From contig CAMAZY010000008.1 in NCBI GenBank assembly GCA_945863885.1, positions 1 through 64,000 on the forward strand: 64,000 nt of DNA. The letters are read 5' to 3'. The notes beneath the pieces are model-generated. The model did no database searches. It was not told where the DNA came from and saw nothing but the letters and a program-made list of their open reading frames with translations. Positions 32,415-40,397 of the stretch are shown here, piece by piece. The position numbers and the translations under genes were made by a program. Origin of the DNA: an uncultured Clostridia bacterium. GTDB taxonomy: Bacteria; Bacillota; Clostridia; Oscillospirales; Acutalibacteraceae. Position 1 is the first letter of the stretch, and every line of letters begins with the position of its first letter.

Positions 32415-33080
32415 ATGGAAAATAATAATATTTTATCATACGTTGACCACACACTGTTAAGACAAAGTGCAACATGGAACGAGATAATGCAAGTTTGCGA
32501 CGATGCGGTAAAATACAATTGTGCAAGTGTCTGCATACCGCCGTCATACGTCAGACAGGCAAAAGAATATCTCAATGACAAAATGAAAATCTGTACGGTC
32601 ATCGGCTTTCCGAACGGGTACAATACCTCAGCCGTCAAATGCTTTGAAGCCGAGGACGCCGTCAGAAACGGTGCGGACGAAATCGACATGGTTATCAATA
32701 TCGGATTACTCAAAGACAAACGGTATAACGAGCTTTCCGACGAAATCAAGGCTGTCCGGGAAAGCTGTAAAGGCAAAATCTTAAAGGTTATCATCGAGAC
32801 CTGTCTTTTGACCGAGGAAGAAAAAGTCAGGATGTGCGAAATCGTAAGTGACTCGGGCGCAGACTTTATCAAGACCTCAACAGGCTTTTCAACCGACGGA
32901 GCCACAAGAGAGGATATTGCTCTATTTAAGGCAAACGTTAAAAATGGGCTGAAAATCAAAGCCGCCGGCGGCATCGCAAGCTTACAGGACGCCGAAGATA
33001 TGATTGATTTAGGTGCCAAGAGACTCGGCACGAGCCGAATTGTCAAAATCATCAAAAACGAAGAAACCGAAGGCTATTAA
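32415..33080 (+). CDS. deoC: Deoxyribose-phosphate aldolase
   Basis: A 221-aa TIM-barrel aldolase that splits 2-deoxyribose-5-phosphate into glyceraldehyde-3-phosphate and acetaldehyde. It has the N-terminal VDHTLLRQSATW, the Schiff-base Lys in FIKTSTGFS, and KAAGGIAS near the C-terminus. It is the first gene of the nucleoside-salvage operon, with the next gene 12 bp downstream. A weak AGGACG site precedes the ATG. Confidence 0.96.
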   Translation: MENNNILSYVDHTLLRQSATWNEIMQVCDDAVKYNCASVCIPPSYVRQAKEYLNDKMKICTVIGFPNGYNTSAVKCFEAEDAVRNGADEIDMVINIGLLKDKRYNELSDEIKAVRESCKGKILKVIIETCLLTEEEKVRMCEIVSDSGADFIKTSTGFSTDGATREDIALFKANVKNGLKIKAAGGIASLQDAEDMIDLGAKRLGTSRIVKIIKNEETEGY

Positions 33081-33092
33081 GGAGAAAACGCT

Positions 33093-33821
33093 ATGATAAA
33101 TACACCGCATATCAATTTACTTGACGACATCGGGTTTGCGAAAACGGTGCTTATGCCGGGCGACCCGCTCAGAGCGAAGAAAATCGCAGAAGACTTTTTG
33201 GAAAACGCCGTACTCGTCAACAATGTACGGGGAATTCAGGGCTATACGGGCTTTTACAAGGGACACAAGGTTTCGGTTATGGCGAGCGGCATGGGCATTC
33301 CGTCCATCGGGATTTATTCCTATGAGCTGTACTCGTTTTTCGGTGTCGAAAACATTATCCGAATCGGCTCTGCAGGCGGTCTTGCGCCGGAAATTCAGCT
33401 TCGGGACATTGTCGCCGGAATCGGAGCACACACCAACTCGAATTTTTTTAAGCAGTTTGACGTAGCCGGTACAATCGCTCCGACCTGTTCTTTTGAGCTT
33501 CTTGCGTGTGCCGTTGACTGTGCAAAAGAGCTCGGCTTGACGCTTAAGGTCGGCAATCTTTATTCCGCCGACACGTTTTATGACGCAGACCCGGAAGCGA
33601 ACCGCAAGTGGGCTGACTTAGGCTCTCTTGCCGTCGAAATGGAGGCGGCAGGACTGTATCTGAACGCCATGAGAACGAAGAAAAGAGCGCTTGCCATCTG
33701 CACCGTTTCCGATTTACCGCTTCTACCCGACTGCCCGGGCTGTACAGCCGAGGAACGGCAGAACACCTTTACGGACATGATGAAAATTGCACTTGAAACC
33801 GCCGTGAGAATGGATAAGTGA
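33093..33821 (+). CDS. deoD: Purine-nucleoside phosphorylase DeoD
   Basis: A 242-aa phosphorylase that releases purine base and (deoxy)ribose-1-phosphate. Landmarks are VLMPGDPLRAKKIAE, RIGSAGGLAPEI and the C-terminal VEMEAAGLYLNA active-site segment. It is of the hexameric DeoD type. A GGAG site precedes the ATG. The product feeds DeoB, the next gene. Confidence 0.95.
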   Translation: MINTPHINLLDDIGFAKTVLMPGDPLRAKKIAEDFLENAVLVNNVRGIQGYTGFYKGHKVSVMASGMGIPSIGIYSYELYSFFGVENIIRIGSAGGLAPEIQLRDIVAGIGAHTNSNFFKQFDVAGTIAPTCSFELLACAVDCAKELGLTLKVGNLYSADTFYDADPEANRKWADLGSLAVEMEAAGLYLNAMRTKKRALAICTVSDLPLLPDCPGCTAEERQNTFTDMMKIALETAVRMDK

Positions 33822-33822
33822 T

Positions 33823-34992
33823 ATGATGACAAACCGTGTATTTTTAATTGTGCTCGACTCGTTCGGTATCGGTGAATTGCCCGACGCCGACGAGTACGGC
33901 GACAAGGGAAGCAACACGCTGAAGTCCTGCTTTCTTCAAAAGGATTTTTATGTTCCCACCATGAAAAGGCTTGGACTGTTCAATATTGACGGTGTTGACT
34001 TCGGCGAAGAAACAGAAAATCCCGCCGCAGCATACGGGAGACTCAAAGAAGCATCAAAAGGCAAAGACACCACGACGGGACATTGGGAAATTTGCGGAAT
34101 CATCAGCAAAAAAGCGATGCCTACCTACCCTGACGGTTTTCCGCAAGAAATCCTCGACGAGTTTTCCCGGCTTACAGGCAGAGGTGTTCTTTGTAACAAG
34201 CCGTATTCGGGAACAAAGGTAATCGCCGATTACGGCGAAGAACATCTCAGAACAGGGGCACTTATTGTATATACTTCCGCCGACAGCGTGTTTCAGATTG
34301 CGGCACACGAAAGCATTGTACCGCCCGAACAGCTTTACGAATACTGTAAAATTGCGAGAAGACTTCTTTGCGGCGACCATGCGGTAGGACGGGTCATTGC
34401 AAGACCGTTCGAGGGTGAGTTACCTTTTAAAAGAACGGCAAGACGGCACGATTTTTCGCTTGAACCGCCGAAAAAAACGCTTCTTAACTGTCTTTCCGAA
34501 AGCGGACTTGATGTCATTTCCGTCGGGAAAATTTATGATATTTTCGCCGGCAAGGGAATCACCGAAAGCCACCCGACCAAAAGCAACGCCGACGGCATGA
34601 AGCAGACATCGGATTTACTCGAAAGGGATTTTCACGGACTGTGCTTTGTCAATCTTGTCGATTTTGATATGGTTTACGGCCACAGAAACGATGCGGTCGG
34701 ATATGCAAAAGCGCTCACCGAATTTGACGGTTGGCTGTCCGGTTTTCTTAAGAATATCAACGAAGACGATGTCGTGATGATTACCGCCGACCACGGATGC
34801 GACCCGCTGACGGAAAGCACCGATCATTCACGGGAGTATATTCCGCTTCTGATTTACGGCAAGACGATAAAGCCGATAAACTTAGGCACAAGGGAAACGT
34901 ACGCCGACATCGGCAAAACTGTCGCAGAGCTTTTCGGACTCGACTGTGATATCAGTGGTGAAAGCTTCAGAAAGCTTATTACGGAGGAATAA
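33823..34992 (+). CDS. deoB: Phosphopentomutase
   Basis: A 389-aa metalloenzyme that converts (deoxy)ribose-1-phosphate to the 5-phosphate. The N-terminal metal and active-site region is FLIVLDSFGIGELPDADEYGDKGSNTL, and the later sites are NLVDFDMVYGHR and MITADHGCDPLTESTDHSREYIP, typical of the DeoB branch of the alkaline phosphatase superfamily. It links DeoD to DeoC. The start overlaps or abuts the deoD stop, and ATG ATG makes two starts possible. Confidence 0.96.
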   Translation: MMTNRVFLIVLDSFGIGELPDADEYGDKGSNTLKSCFLQKDFYVPTMKRLGLFNIDGVDFGEETENPAAAYGRLKEASKGKDTTTGHWEICGIISKKAMPTYPDGFPQEILDEFSRLTGRGVLCNKPYSGTKVIADYGEEHLRTGALIVYTSADSVFQIAAHESIVPPEQLYEYCKIARRLLCGDHAVGRVIARPFEGELPFKRTARRHDFSLEPPKKTLLNCLSESGLDVISVGKIYDIFAGKGITESHPTKSNADGMKQTSDLLERDFHGLCFVNLVDFDMVYGHRNDAVGYAKALTEFDGWLSGFLKNINEDDVVMITADHGCDPLTESTDHSREYIPLLIYGKTIKPINLGTRETYADIGKTVAELFGLDCDISGESFRKLITEE

Positions 34993-34993
34993 A

Positions 34994-35401
34994 ATGACGG
35001 ACATTGAATTGATTAAAAAAGCCAAAAAAGCGGCGGAAAATTCCTATTCTCCGTATTCAGGTTATACCGTCGGGGCGGCTTTGCTTACAAAAGACGGCAG
35101 GGTTTTCACCGGCTGTAATATCGAAAACGCCGCCTACTCACCTACCAACTGCGCCGAACGAACAGCCGTTTTTAAGGCGGTCAGCGAAGGCGTAAGAGAA
35201 TTTGAAAAGATTGCAGTCGTCGGCGGATACAGACTTGACTTCAAGGATTATTTTGCCCCGTGCGGCGTGTGCCGGCAGGTTTTACGGGAGTTTTGTGACG
35301 AGGATTTCGTTATCCTGCTCGGGAAGAACGCTGATGAATATAAAAGACTTACTTTAAAGGAGCTTTTGCCCTGTTCGTTTTCAAACGAATCGATGAAATA
35401 A
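34994..35401 (+). CDS. cdd: Cytidine deaminase
   Basis: A 135-aa zinc enzyme that deaminates cytidine and deoxycytidine. The catalytic pair is CAERTA (preceded by GCNIENAAYSPTN) and PCGVCRQ. The start at 34994 has a GGAGG site. It is the last gene of the operon and is followed by a strong terminator. Confidence 0.95.
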   Translation: MTDIELIKKAKKAAENSYSPYSGYTVGAALLTKDGRVFTGCNIENAAYSPTNCAERTAVFKAVSEGVREFEKIAVVGGYRLDFKDYFAPCGVCRQVLREFCDEDFVILLGKNADEYKRLTLKELLPCSFSNESMK

Positions 35402-35407
35402 AGCAAA

Positions 35408-35443
35408 ATCACCGCCCGGATTATCTGAGCGGTGATACTTTTT
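35408..35443. terminator. Intrinsic terminator after cdd (probably bidirectional with tsf)
   Basis: 8-bp stem ATCACCGC / GCGGTGAT. The plus strand then reads ACTTTTTT. The minus strand reads ATTTTGCTTT after the stem, so it may also end rpsB-tsf. Confidence 0.8.
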
Positions 35444-35465
35444 TGATGATTGTAAGAGTATTTAC

Positions 35466-36392
35466 TTATTTAATCATGCTTGCGATTTCAGCGGCGAAAT
35501 TTTCTTCCTTCTTCTCGATGCCCTCGCCCTTAGCAAAGCGGGTGAAGCCGGTAAGCTTGATTTCAGCACCGAGTGCTTTCGCGCAGTTAGCAACATAAGT
35601 TGCAACGTTGATGTCGCCGTCCTTAACGAATGCCTGCTCAACAAGGCAGTTCTCCTTATAGTACTTAGCGATCTTACCGTCAACAATCTTCGACAGAACC
35701 TGCTCGGGCTTGTTAGCCATCTTCGGATCTTCCTTCATCTGAGCGACAAGAATTGATCTTTCATGCTCAAGTACATCAGCCGGAACAGAGGCGGCATCAA
35801 GATAAAGCGGGCTCATAGCGGCAACCTGCATAGCTACGTCCTTGCCCATCTCAACAAATTCGGGCTTCGCTGCGGTAGCGTCATCAGTGTCAAACTCAAC
35901 CATAACGCCGACCGTTCCGCCTGCGTGGATATAGGTTTCGGCAACAGTCTCTTTTCTAACAAAACGGCGAACCTTCATGTTCTCACGGATAGCAAGGAAA
36001 AGCTCCTGAACTGCTTCCTCAACGGTATTGCTTCCGCCGGAAATCGTTGTCTTCAAAAGAGCGTCAACATCAGCGGGATTTGCTTCGACAACGGTCTTCG
36101 CAACAGCGTTTGCAAGCTCAACGAACTTCGGGTTCTTCGCAACGAAGTCGGTTTCGCAGTTAACTTCTACAAGAGCGGCAACCTTGTTAGCCTTATCGTT
36201 GTAAGCAACAACAACGCCTTCAGCGGCAACACGGCTCGACTTCTTAGCGGAAGAAGCAAGTCCTCTTTCTCTTAAAACGTCGATAGCCTTTTCCATATCG
36301 CCGTCTGTTTCAACAAGTGCCTTCTTGCACTCCATCATTCCTACACCGGTCTTCTCACGAAGAGCCTGTACATCTTTAGCTGTAAAAGCCAT
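35466..36392 (-). CDS. tsf: Translation elongation factor Ts
   Basis: A 308-aa guanine-nucleotide exchange factor for EF-Tu. The signature VQALREKTGVGMMECKKALVETDGDMEKAIDVLRERG is at the N-terminus, and VALVEVNCETDFVAKN follows, both diagnostic. It lies downstream of rpsB, the usual order, with an intercistronic hairpin between them. Confidence 0.97.
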   Translation of the reverse strand: MAFTAKDVQALREKTGVGMMECKKALVETDGDMEKAIDVLRERGLASSAKKSSRVAAEGVVVAYNDKANKVAALVEVNCETDFVAKNPKFVELANAVAKTVVEANPADVDALLKTTISGGSNTVEEAVQELFLAIRENMKVRRFVRKETVAETYIHAGGTVGVMVEFDTDDATAAKPEFVEMGKDVAMQVAAMSPLYLDAASVPADVLEHERSILVAQMKEDPKMANKPEQVLSKIVDGKIAKYYKENCLVEQAFVKDGDINVATYVANCAKALGAEIKLTGFTRFAKGEGIEKKEENFAAEIASMIK

Positions 36393-36437
36393 ACTATATT
36401 CCTCCTAAAATTCTTTAATCTTTATTGTTTCAAAGAA

Positions 36438-36462
36438 AGCCCGCATAAAAACTATACGGGCT
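36438..36462 (-). terminator. Intercistronic hairpin between rpsB and tsf
   Basis: Minus strand AGCCCG / CGGGCT 6-bp stem followed by TTCTTTG. The U-run is weak, so partial attenuation is likely. Confidence 0.45.
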
Positions 36463-36475
36463 GAAAAATTCTGAA

Positions 36476-37216
36476 TTACTCGGCAGCTTCCTCTGCGGGG
36501 GCTGCTTCTTCCTCGGCGGCGGGAGCGTTTGCTTCGCCCTGTCTGCCTTCGATAACGGCGTCTGCCATGGCACCGGCAATCAGTCTTACGGCACGGATAG
36601 CGTCGTCGTTTCCGGGGATAACATAGTCAACCTCATCGGGATCGCAGTTCGTATCAACGATTGCCACGATGGGGATACCGAGCTTATGCGCTTCGGCAAC
36701 AGCAATTCTTTCTTTTCTCGGGTCAACGATGAAGAGAGCCTCGGGCTGCTTCTTCATGTTGGTGATACCGCCCATGAATTTTTCAAGCTTTTCGATTTCA
36801 AGGTTAAGCTTGATAACTTCTTTCTTCGGAAGAAGAGCAAAAGTTCCGTCGCTTTCCATAACCTTGAGCTGAGCAAGTCTCTTGATTCTCTTTTGAATCG
36901 TGTTGAAGTTTGTGAGCATACCGCCGAGCCAACGAGCATTAACAAACGGCATACCGCAGCGGATTGCTTCTTCACGAATGGAATCCATAGCCTGCTTCTT
37001 TGTGCCTACGAAGAGGATTTCGCCGCCGTTTTCGGAAATCTCACGAACGAACGAATACGCTTCTTCGAGCTTTCTGACTGTCTTCTGAAGATCGATGATA
37101 TAAATACCGTTTCTTTCGGTAAAAATATACTCGCTCATCTTCGGGTTCCATCTTCTTGTCTGATGGCCGAAGTGAACACCGGCTTCAAGAAGCTGTTTCA
37201 TTGATACTACTGACAT
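36476..37216 (-). CDS. rpsB: 30S ribosomal protein S2
   Basis: A protein of about 246 aa. It starts [27 protein letters not shown], with the S2 signature [13 protein letters not shown], and ends in an Ala/Glu-rich tail ([15 protein letters not shown]). The start at 37216 has an AAAGGAGG site; the track's 23 residues upstream are read-through. A strong promoter and a structured leader lie upstream. Confidence 0.97.
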   Translation of the reverse strand: MSVVSMKQLLEAGVHFGHQTRRWNPKMSEYIFTERNGIYIIDLQKTVRKLEEAYSFVREISENGGEILFVGTKKQAMDSIREEAIRCGMPFVNARWLGGMLTNFNTIQKRIKRLAQLKVMESDGTFALLPKKEVIKLNLEIEKLEKFMGGITNMKKQPEALFIVDPRKERIAVAEAHKLGIPIVAIVDTNCDPDEVDYVIPGNDDAIRAVRLIAGAMADAVIEGRQGEANAPAAEEEAAPAEEAAE

Positions 37217-37220
37217 TTCA

Positions 37221-37312
37221 TTGTCCTCCTTTTGTTTTAACCTCCACAAGTTCAAAGGTACACCCGCATAAAGCGAACAAGGCATACGAATCCCTTGCGT
37301 GCGTTATCTTGT
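37221..37312 (-). promoter_or_regulatory. Structured 5' leader of rpsB (candidate autoregulatory leader)
   Basis: The minus-strand leader folds with an outer CACAAG / CTTGTG pairing whose 3' arm runs into GGAGG, an inner CGCA / TGCG and a GCAAGG / CCTTGT stem. This suits a ribosomal-protein autoregulatory leader. No family model could be run. Confidence 0.4.
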
Positions 37313-37314
37313 GA

Positions 37315-37343
37315 ATTATATCACAGCAATTTTCAAAATGCAA
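37315..37343 (-). promoter_or_regulatory. Strong sigma-A promoter of rpsB-tsf
   Basis: Minus strand TTGCAT (37343-37338), 17-base spacer, TATAAT (37320-37315) with an extended TGA. Confidence 0.85.
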
Positions 37344-37352
37344 GACTTATTT

Positions 37353-37574
37353 TCAATTTTTATCGGAAAACAGGCTGTTTTGAAGATCAAGAAGCAGTTT
37401 TTTTCTTCGCTTTGTTTCCGCTTCGTCATAAATATAACGTTCACCTGACTCTATGAGCATACTCCCCGGCTTAATTGCGTCAGGAAGCAGTGACAGGGAA
37501 ACCGTTATTTTGTTTCTTTCTTCATCAATCAGCACCGCCGTTTTCCCCTCGATACGGTCAACAGAAAATTTCAT
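37353..37574 (-). CDS. DUF3006 protein
   Basis: A 73-aa protein: KFSVDRIEGKTAVLIDEE...I, then a ribbon-like middle and a Lys/Arg-rich C-terminus, which matches DUF3006. Members often sit next to ComEC-like metallo-beta-lactamase genes, as here (14 bp downstream). Function unknown. Confidence 0.8.
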   Translation of the reverse strand: MKFSVDRIEGKTAVLIDEERNKITVSLSLLPDAIKPGSMLIESGERYIYDEAETKRRKKLLLDLQNSLFSDKN

Positions 37575-37587
37575 GATAAGCTCCTTT

Positions 37588-38499
37588 TCAGCCCGTTGTG
37601 ACAGTCATCTTGTCCTTACTGCAGGTAAAAACGATGTTACCGAGTAAGTCTGTCCGGTATGATTCAATGCTCTCGCCTTTGAGATAATCCGTAATCTTTT
37701 CTCCGGGGAACCCGTACCGATTGTTCTTTCCGCATGAAATCACGACATATTCCGGTTCGGCTTTATCAAGAAAGGAAGTCAGAACCGAAGTGTCGCTTCC
37801 GTGATGACCGGCCTGAAGAACATCGCAGTCAAGTATGGCTCCCGAATTTTCAATTTCACTCAGTTCTTCCTTTTCGGCGTCTGCCAAAAACATAAACGTT
37901 GAAGAGAAGGCAGTAAGACGGCATACGACCGACATATTGTTCAACTCTTCGTCCTGACTGAGCGGCCCAAAAATTTCGAGCGAGCAATCGCCGAATGTAT
38001 ACTCGTCTCCCGGATTTGCCGGAACGGCCGGAATGCTTTTTTTGGCTATCGTCGTCAGAAATTCTTCATAGGTTGATGTTGTCGGCGTGTTGAATTCTTC
38101 AAGAGCCGGCATGATAACCGTATCAACGGGAAAAGACGATAAAACCTCAATCAGACCGCCGATATGATCGGAATGCGGATGCGTGGCAAGTACACAGCCG
38201 AGCCGTTCGATGCCGTTTATCCGAAGATAGTCACATACTGTGTCGCCTGCTTCTCTTTCGCCTGCGTCAATCAAAACGCCGACTGTACCGCATTGGATCA
38301 GCGTGCTGTTACCCTGTCCGACATCAATAAAATGAACGGATACGCTTTCTTCGTCCGTCTGCTTGACCGTGTACGCAGCAGTCGGATTCCGGTCAAGCGA
38401 CGGATCGCTGTGTCCGTAAATCAGAGCAGCGGCGCAACATATCAAAAAAATAACAAAGACAGCCGACTTAACGGCGTTTTTTATTCTTCGCCTTTCCAT
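37588..38499 (-). CDS. ComEC/Rec2-like metallo-beta-lactamase-fold protein
   Basis: A 303-aa protein. An N-terminal hydrophobic anchor (about 12-28) is followed by an MBL fold: VHFIDVGQGNSTLIQCG, ATHPHSDHIGGL and QAGHHGSDTSVL, the ComEC/Rec2-type metal sites. It lacks the ComEC transmembrane competence domain, so it is probably an extracytoplasmic nuclease or hydrolase; the substrate is unknown. The start has an AGGGG site and overlaps ygiQ by 32 bp. Confidence 0.87.
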   Translation of the reverse strand: MERRRIKNAVKSAVFVIFLICCAAALIYGHSDPSLDRNPTAAYTVKQTDEESVSVHFIDVGQGNSTLIQCGTVGVLIDAGEREAGDTVCDYLRINGIERLGCVLATHPHSDHIGGLIEVLSSFPVDTVIMPALEEFNTPTTSTYEEFLTTIAKKSIPAVPANPGDEYTFGDCSLEIFGPLSQDEELNNMSVVCRLTAFSSTFMFLADAEKEELSEIENSGAILDCDVLQAGHHGSDTSVLTSFLDKAEPEYVVISCGKNNRYGFPGEKITDYLKGESIESYRTDLLGNIVFTCSKDKMTVTTG

Positions 38500-40345
38500 A
38501 GCTTACGCCCCTTTTATCTGCGGCTTTATTTTGGTAACTGCTCTTTTCGGGAGATACAAGGCATTTACTGCCGTGACCAATCAGATCGTACCGGCTGCAC
38601 TTTTTTAGCGCCTTTAAAACAAGCCCGCTGTTCTTTTTGTCGTAATATTGAAGCAACGCTCTTTGCATGGCTTTTTCCTCTGGGTCTTTTGCGACGTATA
38701 CTTCTTCAAGCGTATACGGATCAAGACCGGTATAAAACATGCACGTTGATACCGTGCCCGGTGTCGGATAAAAATCCTGAACCTGCTCCGGGCGAATATT
38801 GCGTTTTTTCAAAAACAGGGCTAATTCAACGGCATCATTCAGCGTTGAGCCGGGGTGCGAGGACATCAGATACGGAACAAGATATTGCTGTTTTCCGGCA
38901 TTCGATGACAGTTCAAAATATCTCTTGGAAAAGTCGATGTAAGCTTCAATATGTGGTTTTCCCATTTTATCAAGGACATGAGCTGAACAGTGCTCCGGCG
39001 CAACCTTAAGCTGACCGCTGACATGGTAACGGACAAGCTCTTTGAAAAAGGTTTCGTCCTTATCTTTTAACATATAATCGTACCGTATGCCGGAGCGGAT
39101 GAAGACCCGCTTCACCCCGGGAAGCGAACGTACCGCACGCAGAATATCAAGGTATTCCGTATGGTCGGCTATCAGCGACGGACACGCTTTCGGGGCAAGA
39201 CATTTTTTGCCCTTACACAAGCCGCTTCTCAGCTGCTTTTCGCAGGAGGTTCGTCTGAAGTTGGCGGTCGGTCCGCCGATATCGTGAATATATCCCTTGA
39301 AATCCGGCAGCTTTGTCAGCAGTTTCGCTTCCTCGACAATCGACTGCTTGCTCCGGGACGTAACAAACCGCCCCTGATGCAGCGCAATCGAGCAAAAATT
39401 GCACGCTCCGAAACAGCCTCTGTTATGCGTAATCGAAAACCGTACTTCCTCGATTCCGGGCACACCGCCCTGTTTTTCATAACTTGGGTGGTAAGTACGC
39501 ATATACGGCAAAGCGTAAACCTCATCAAGCTCTTCGGTAGTTAGCGGTGGCATCGGCGGATTTTGAACCAGCATTTTTTTGCCGTGCCGCTGTTTGATAA
39601 GCTTTCCTCTGATCGGATCCTGCTCGTCAAGCTGAATCCGACAGGAAACGGCGTATTCACGCTTGCTTTTTACGACGTTTTCGAACGACGGACATTCCGC
39701 TCCCTCAAGCGGTGTGTCCTCGACGTCGCAGACATAGCAGGTACCCTTGACATCGGTAATCGAAGAAATCGGCTCGCCGTTTTTCAGACGGTTTGCAATT
39801 TCAATTGTTTGCTTCTCGCCCATTCCGTAAGAAATCAGATCGGCTTGTGAATCAAAAATAATCGAACGCCTGATTTTATCATCCCAGTAATCGTAATGCG
39901 CAAAGCGGCGTAAGGACGCCTCGAGTCCGCCGATAATGATCGGAATGTCACCGTACGCTTCCCGGATCCGATTACAGTATACAATAACCGCCCGATCGGG
40001 TCTTGCTCCGCTTTTTCCACCGGGTGTATAGGCGTCGTCACTGCGCCGCTTTTTCGCCGCCGTATAGTGAGCAACCATGGAGTCGATATTTCCCGAAGAG
40101 ACAAAAAAGCCGAGCTTCGGCCTGCCGAATTCACGAAACGGCTCGCAGGTATGCCAATCCGGCTGTGCCAAAAAGCCGACCTTATAACCGGCGTTTTCAA
40201 GAACACGGGTAATTATGGCCGCTCCGAAGCTCGGATGATCGACGTAGGCGTCACCGTTGACATAGACAAAATCGACCTCGTCCCAGCCTCGTTCTTTCAT
40301 TTCACTGAAATTTATCGGTAAAAAAACGTTTGCGTTCCGGCTCAT
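38468..40345 (-). CDS. YgiQ family radical SAM protein
   Basis: A 625-aa protein of the UPF0313/YgiQ family. The radical SAM cluster motif is NRGCFGACNFCSIALHQGR (CxxxCxxC), preceded by a B12-like N-terminal region with IPIIIGGLEASLRRFAHYDYWDD and followed by the family's C-terminal KKNSGLVLKALKKC. The reaction is not known. The AAAGGAGGG site precedes the ATG. It follows ftsK after a terminator-like hairpin and overlaps the MBL gene. Confidence 0.93.
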   Translation of the reverse strand: MSRNANVFLPINFSEMKERGWDEVDFVYVNGDAYVDHPSFGAAIITRVLENAGYKVGFLAQPDWHTCEPFREFGRPKLGFFVSSGNIDSMVAHYTAAKKRRSDDAYTPGGKSGARPDRAVIVYCNRIREAYGDIPIIIGGLEASLRRFAHYDYWDDKIRRSIIFDSQADLISYGMGEKQTIEIANRLKNGEPISSITDVKGTCYVCDVEDTPLEGAECPSFENVVKSKREYAVSCRIQLDEQDPIRGKLIKQRHGKKMLVQNPPMPPLTTEELDEVYALPYMRTYHPSYEKQGGVPGIEEVRFSITHNRGCFGACNFCSIALHQGRFVTSRSKQSIVEEAKLLTKLPDFKGYIHDIGGPTANFRRTSCEKQLRSGLCKGKKCLAPKACPSLIADHTEYLDILRAVRSLPGVKRVFIRSGIRYDYMLKDKDETFFKELVRYHVSGQLKVAPEHCSAHVLDKMGKPHIEAYIDFSKRYFELSSNAGKQQYLVPYLMSSHPGSTLNDAVELALFLKKRNIRPEQVQDFYPTPGTVSTCMFYTGLDPYTLEEVYVAKDPEEKAMQRALLQYYDKKNSGLVLKALKKCSRYDLIGHGSKCLVSPEKSSYQNKAADKRGVSYGKAKNKKRR

Positions 40346-40369
40346 AAAGCCCTCCTTTTCAATATGAAG

Positions 40370-40397
40370 AAAAAGGGAATGGTATCACTCCCTTTTT
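40370..40397 (-). terminator. Hairpin terminator after ftsK
   Basis: 9-bp stem AAAAAGGGA / TCCCTTTTT. On the minus strand it ends in CCCTTTTTCTTC, and one arm overlaps the ftsK stop codon. Confidence 0.6.

Noticed and set aside
32306-33055. 249-aa minus-strand ORF over deoC
   Set aside because: It is antisense to deoC, whose motifs are unmistakable, and it would cover the deo promoter. It is composition driven.
38164-39009. 281-aa plus-strand ORF
   Set aside because: It lies antisense to the ygiQ and MBL genes and has no ribosome site or recognisable domain. The reading frame is open because of the codon use of the real genes.
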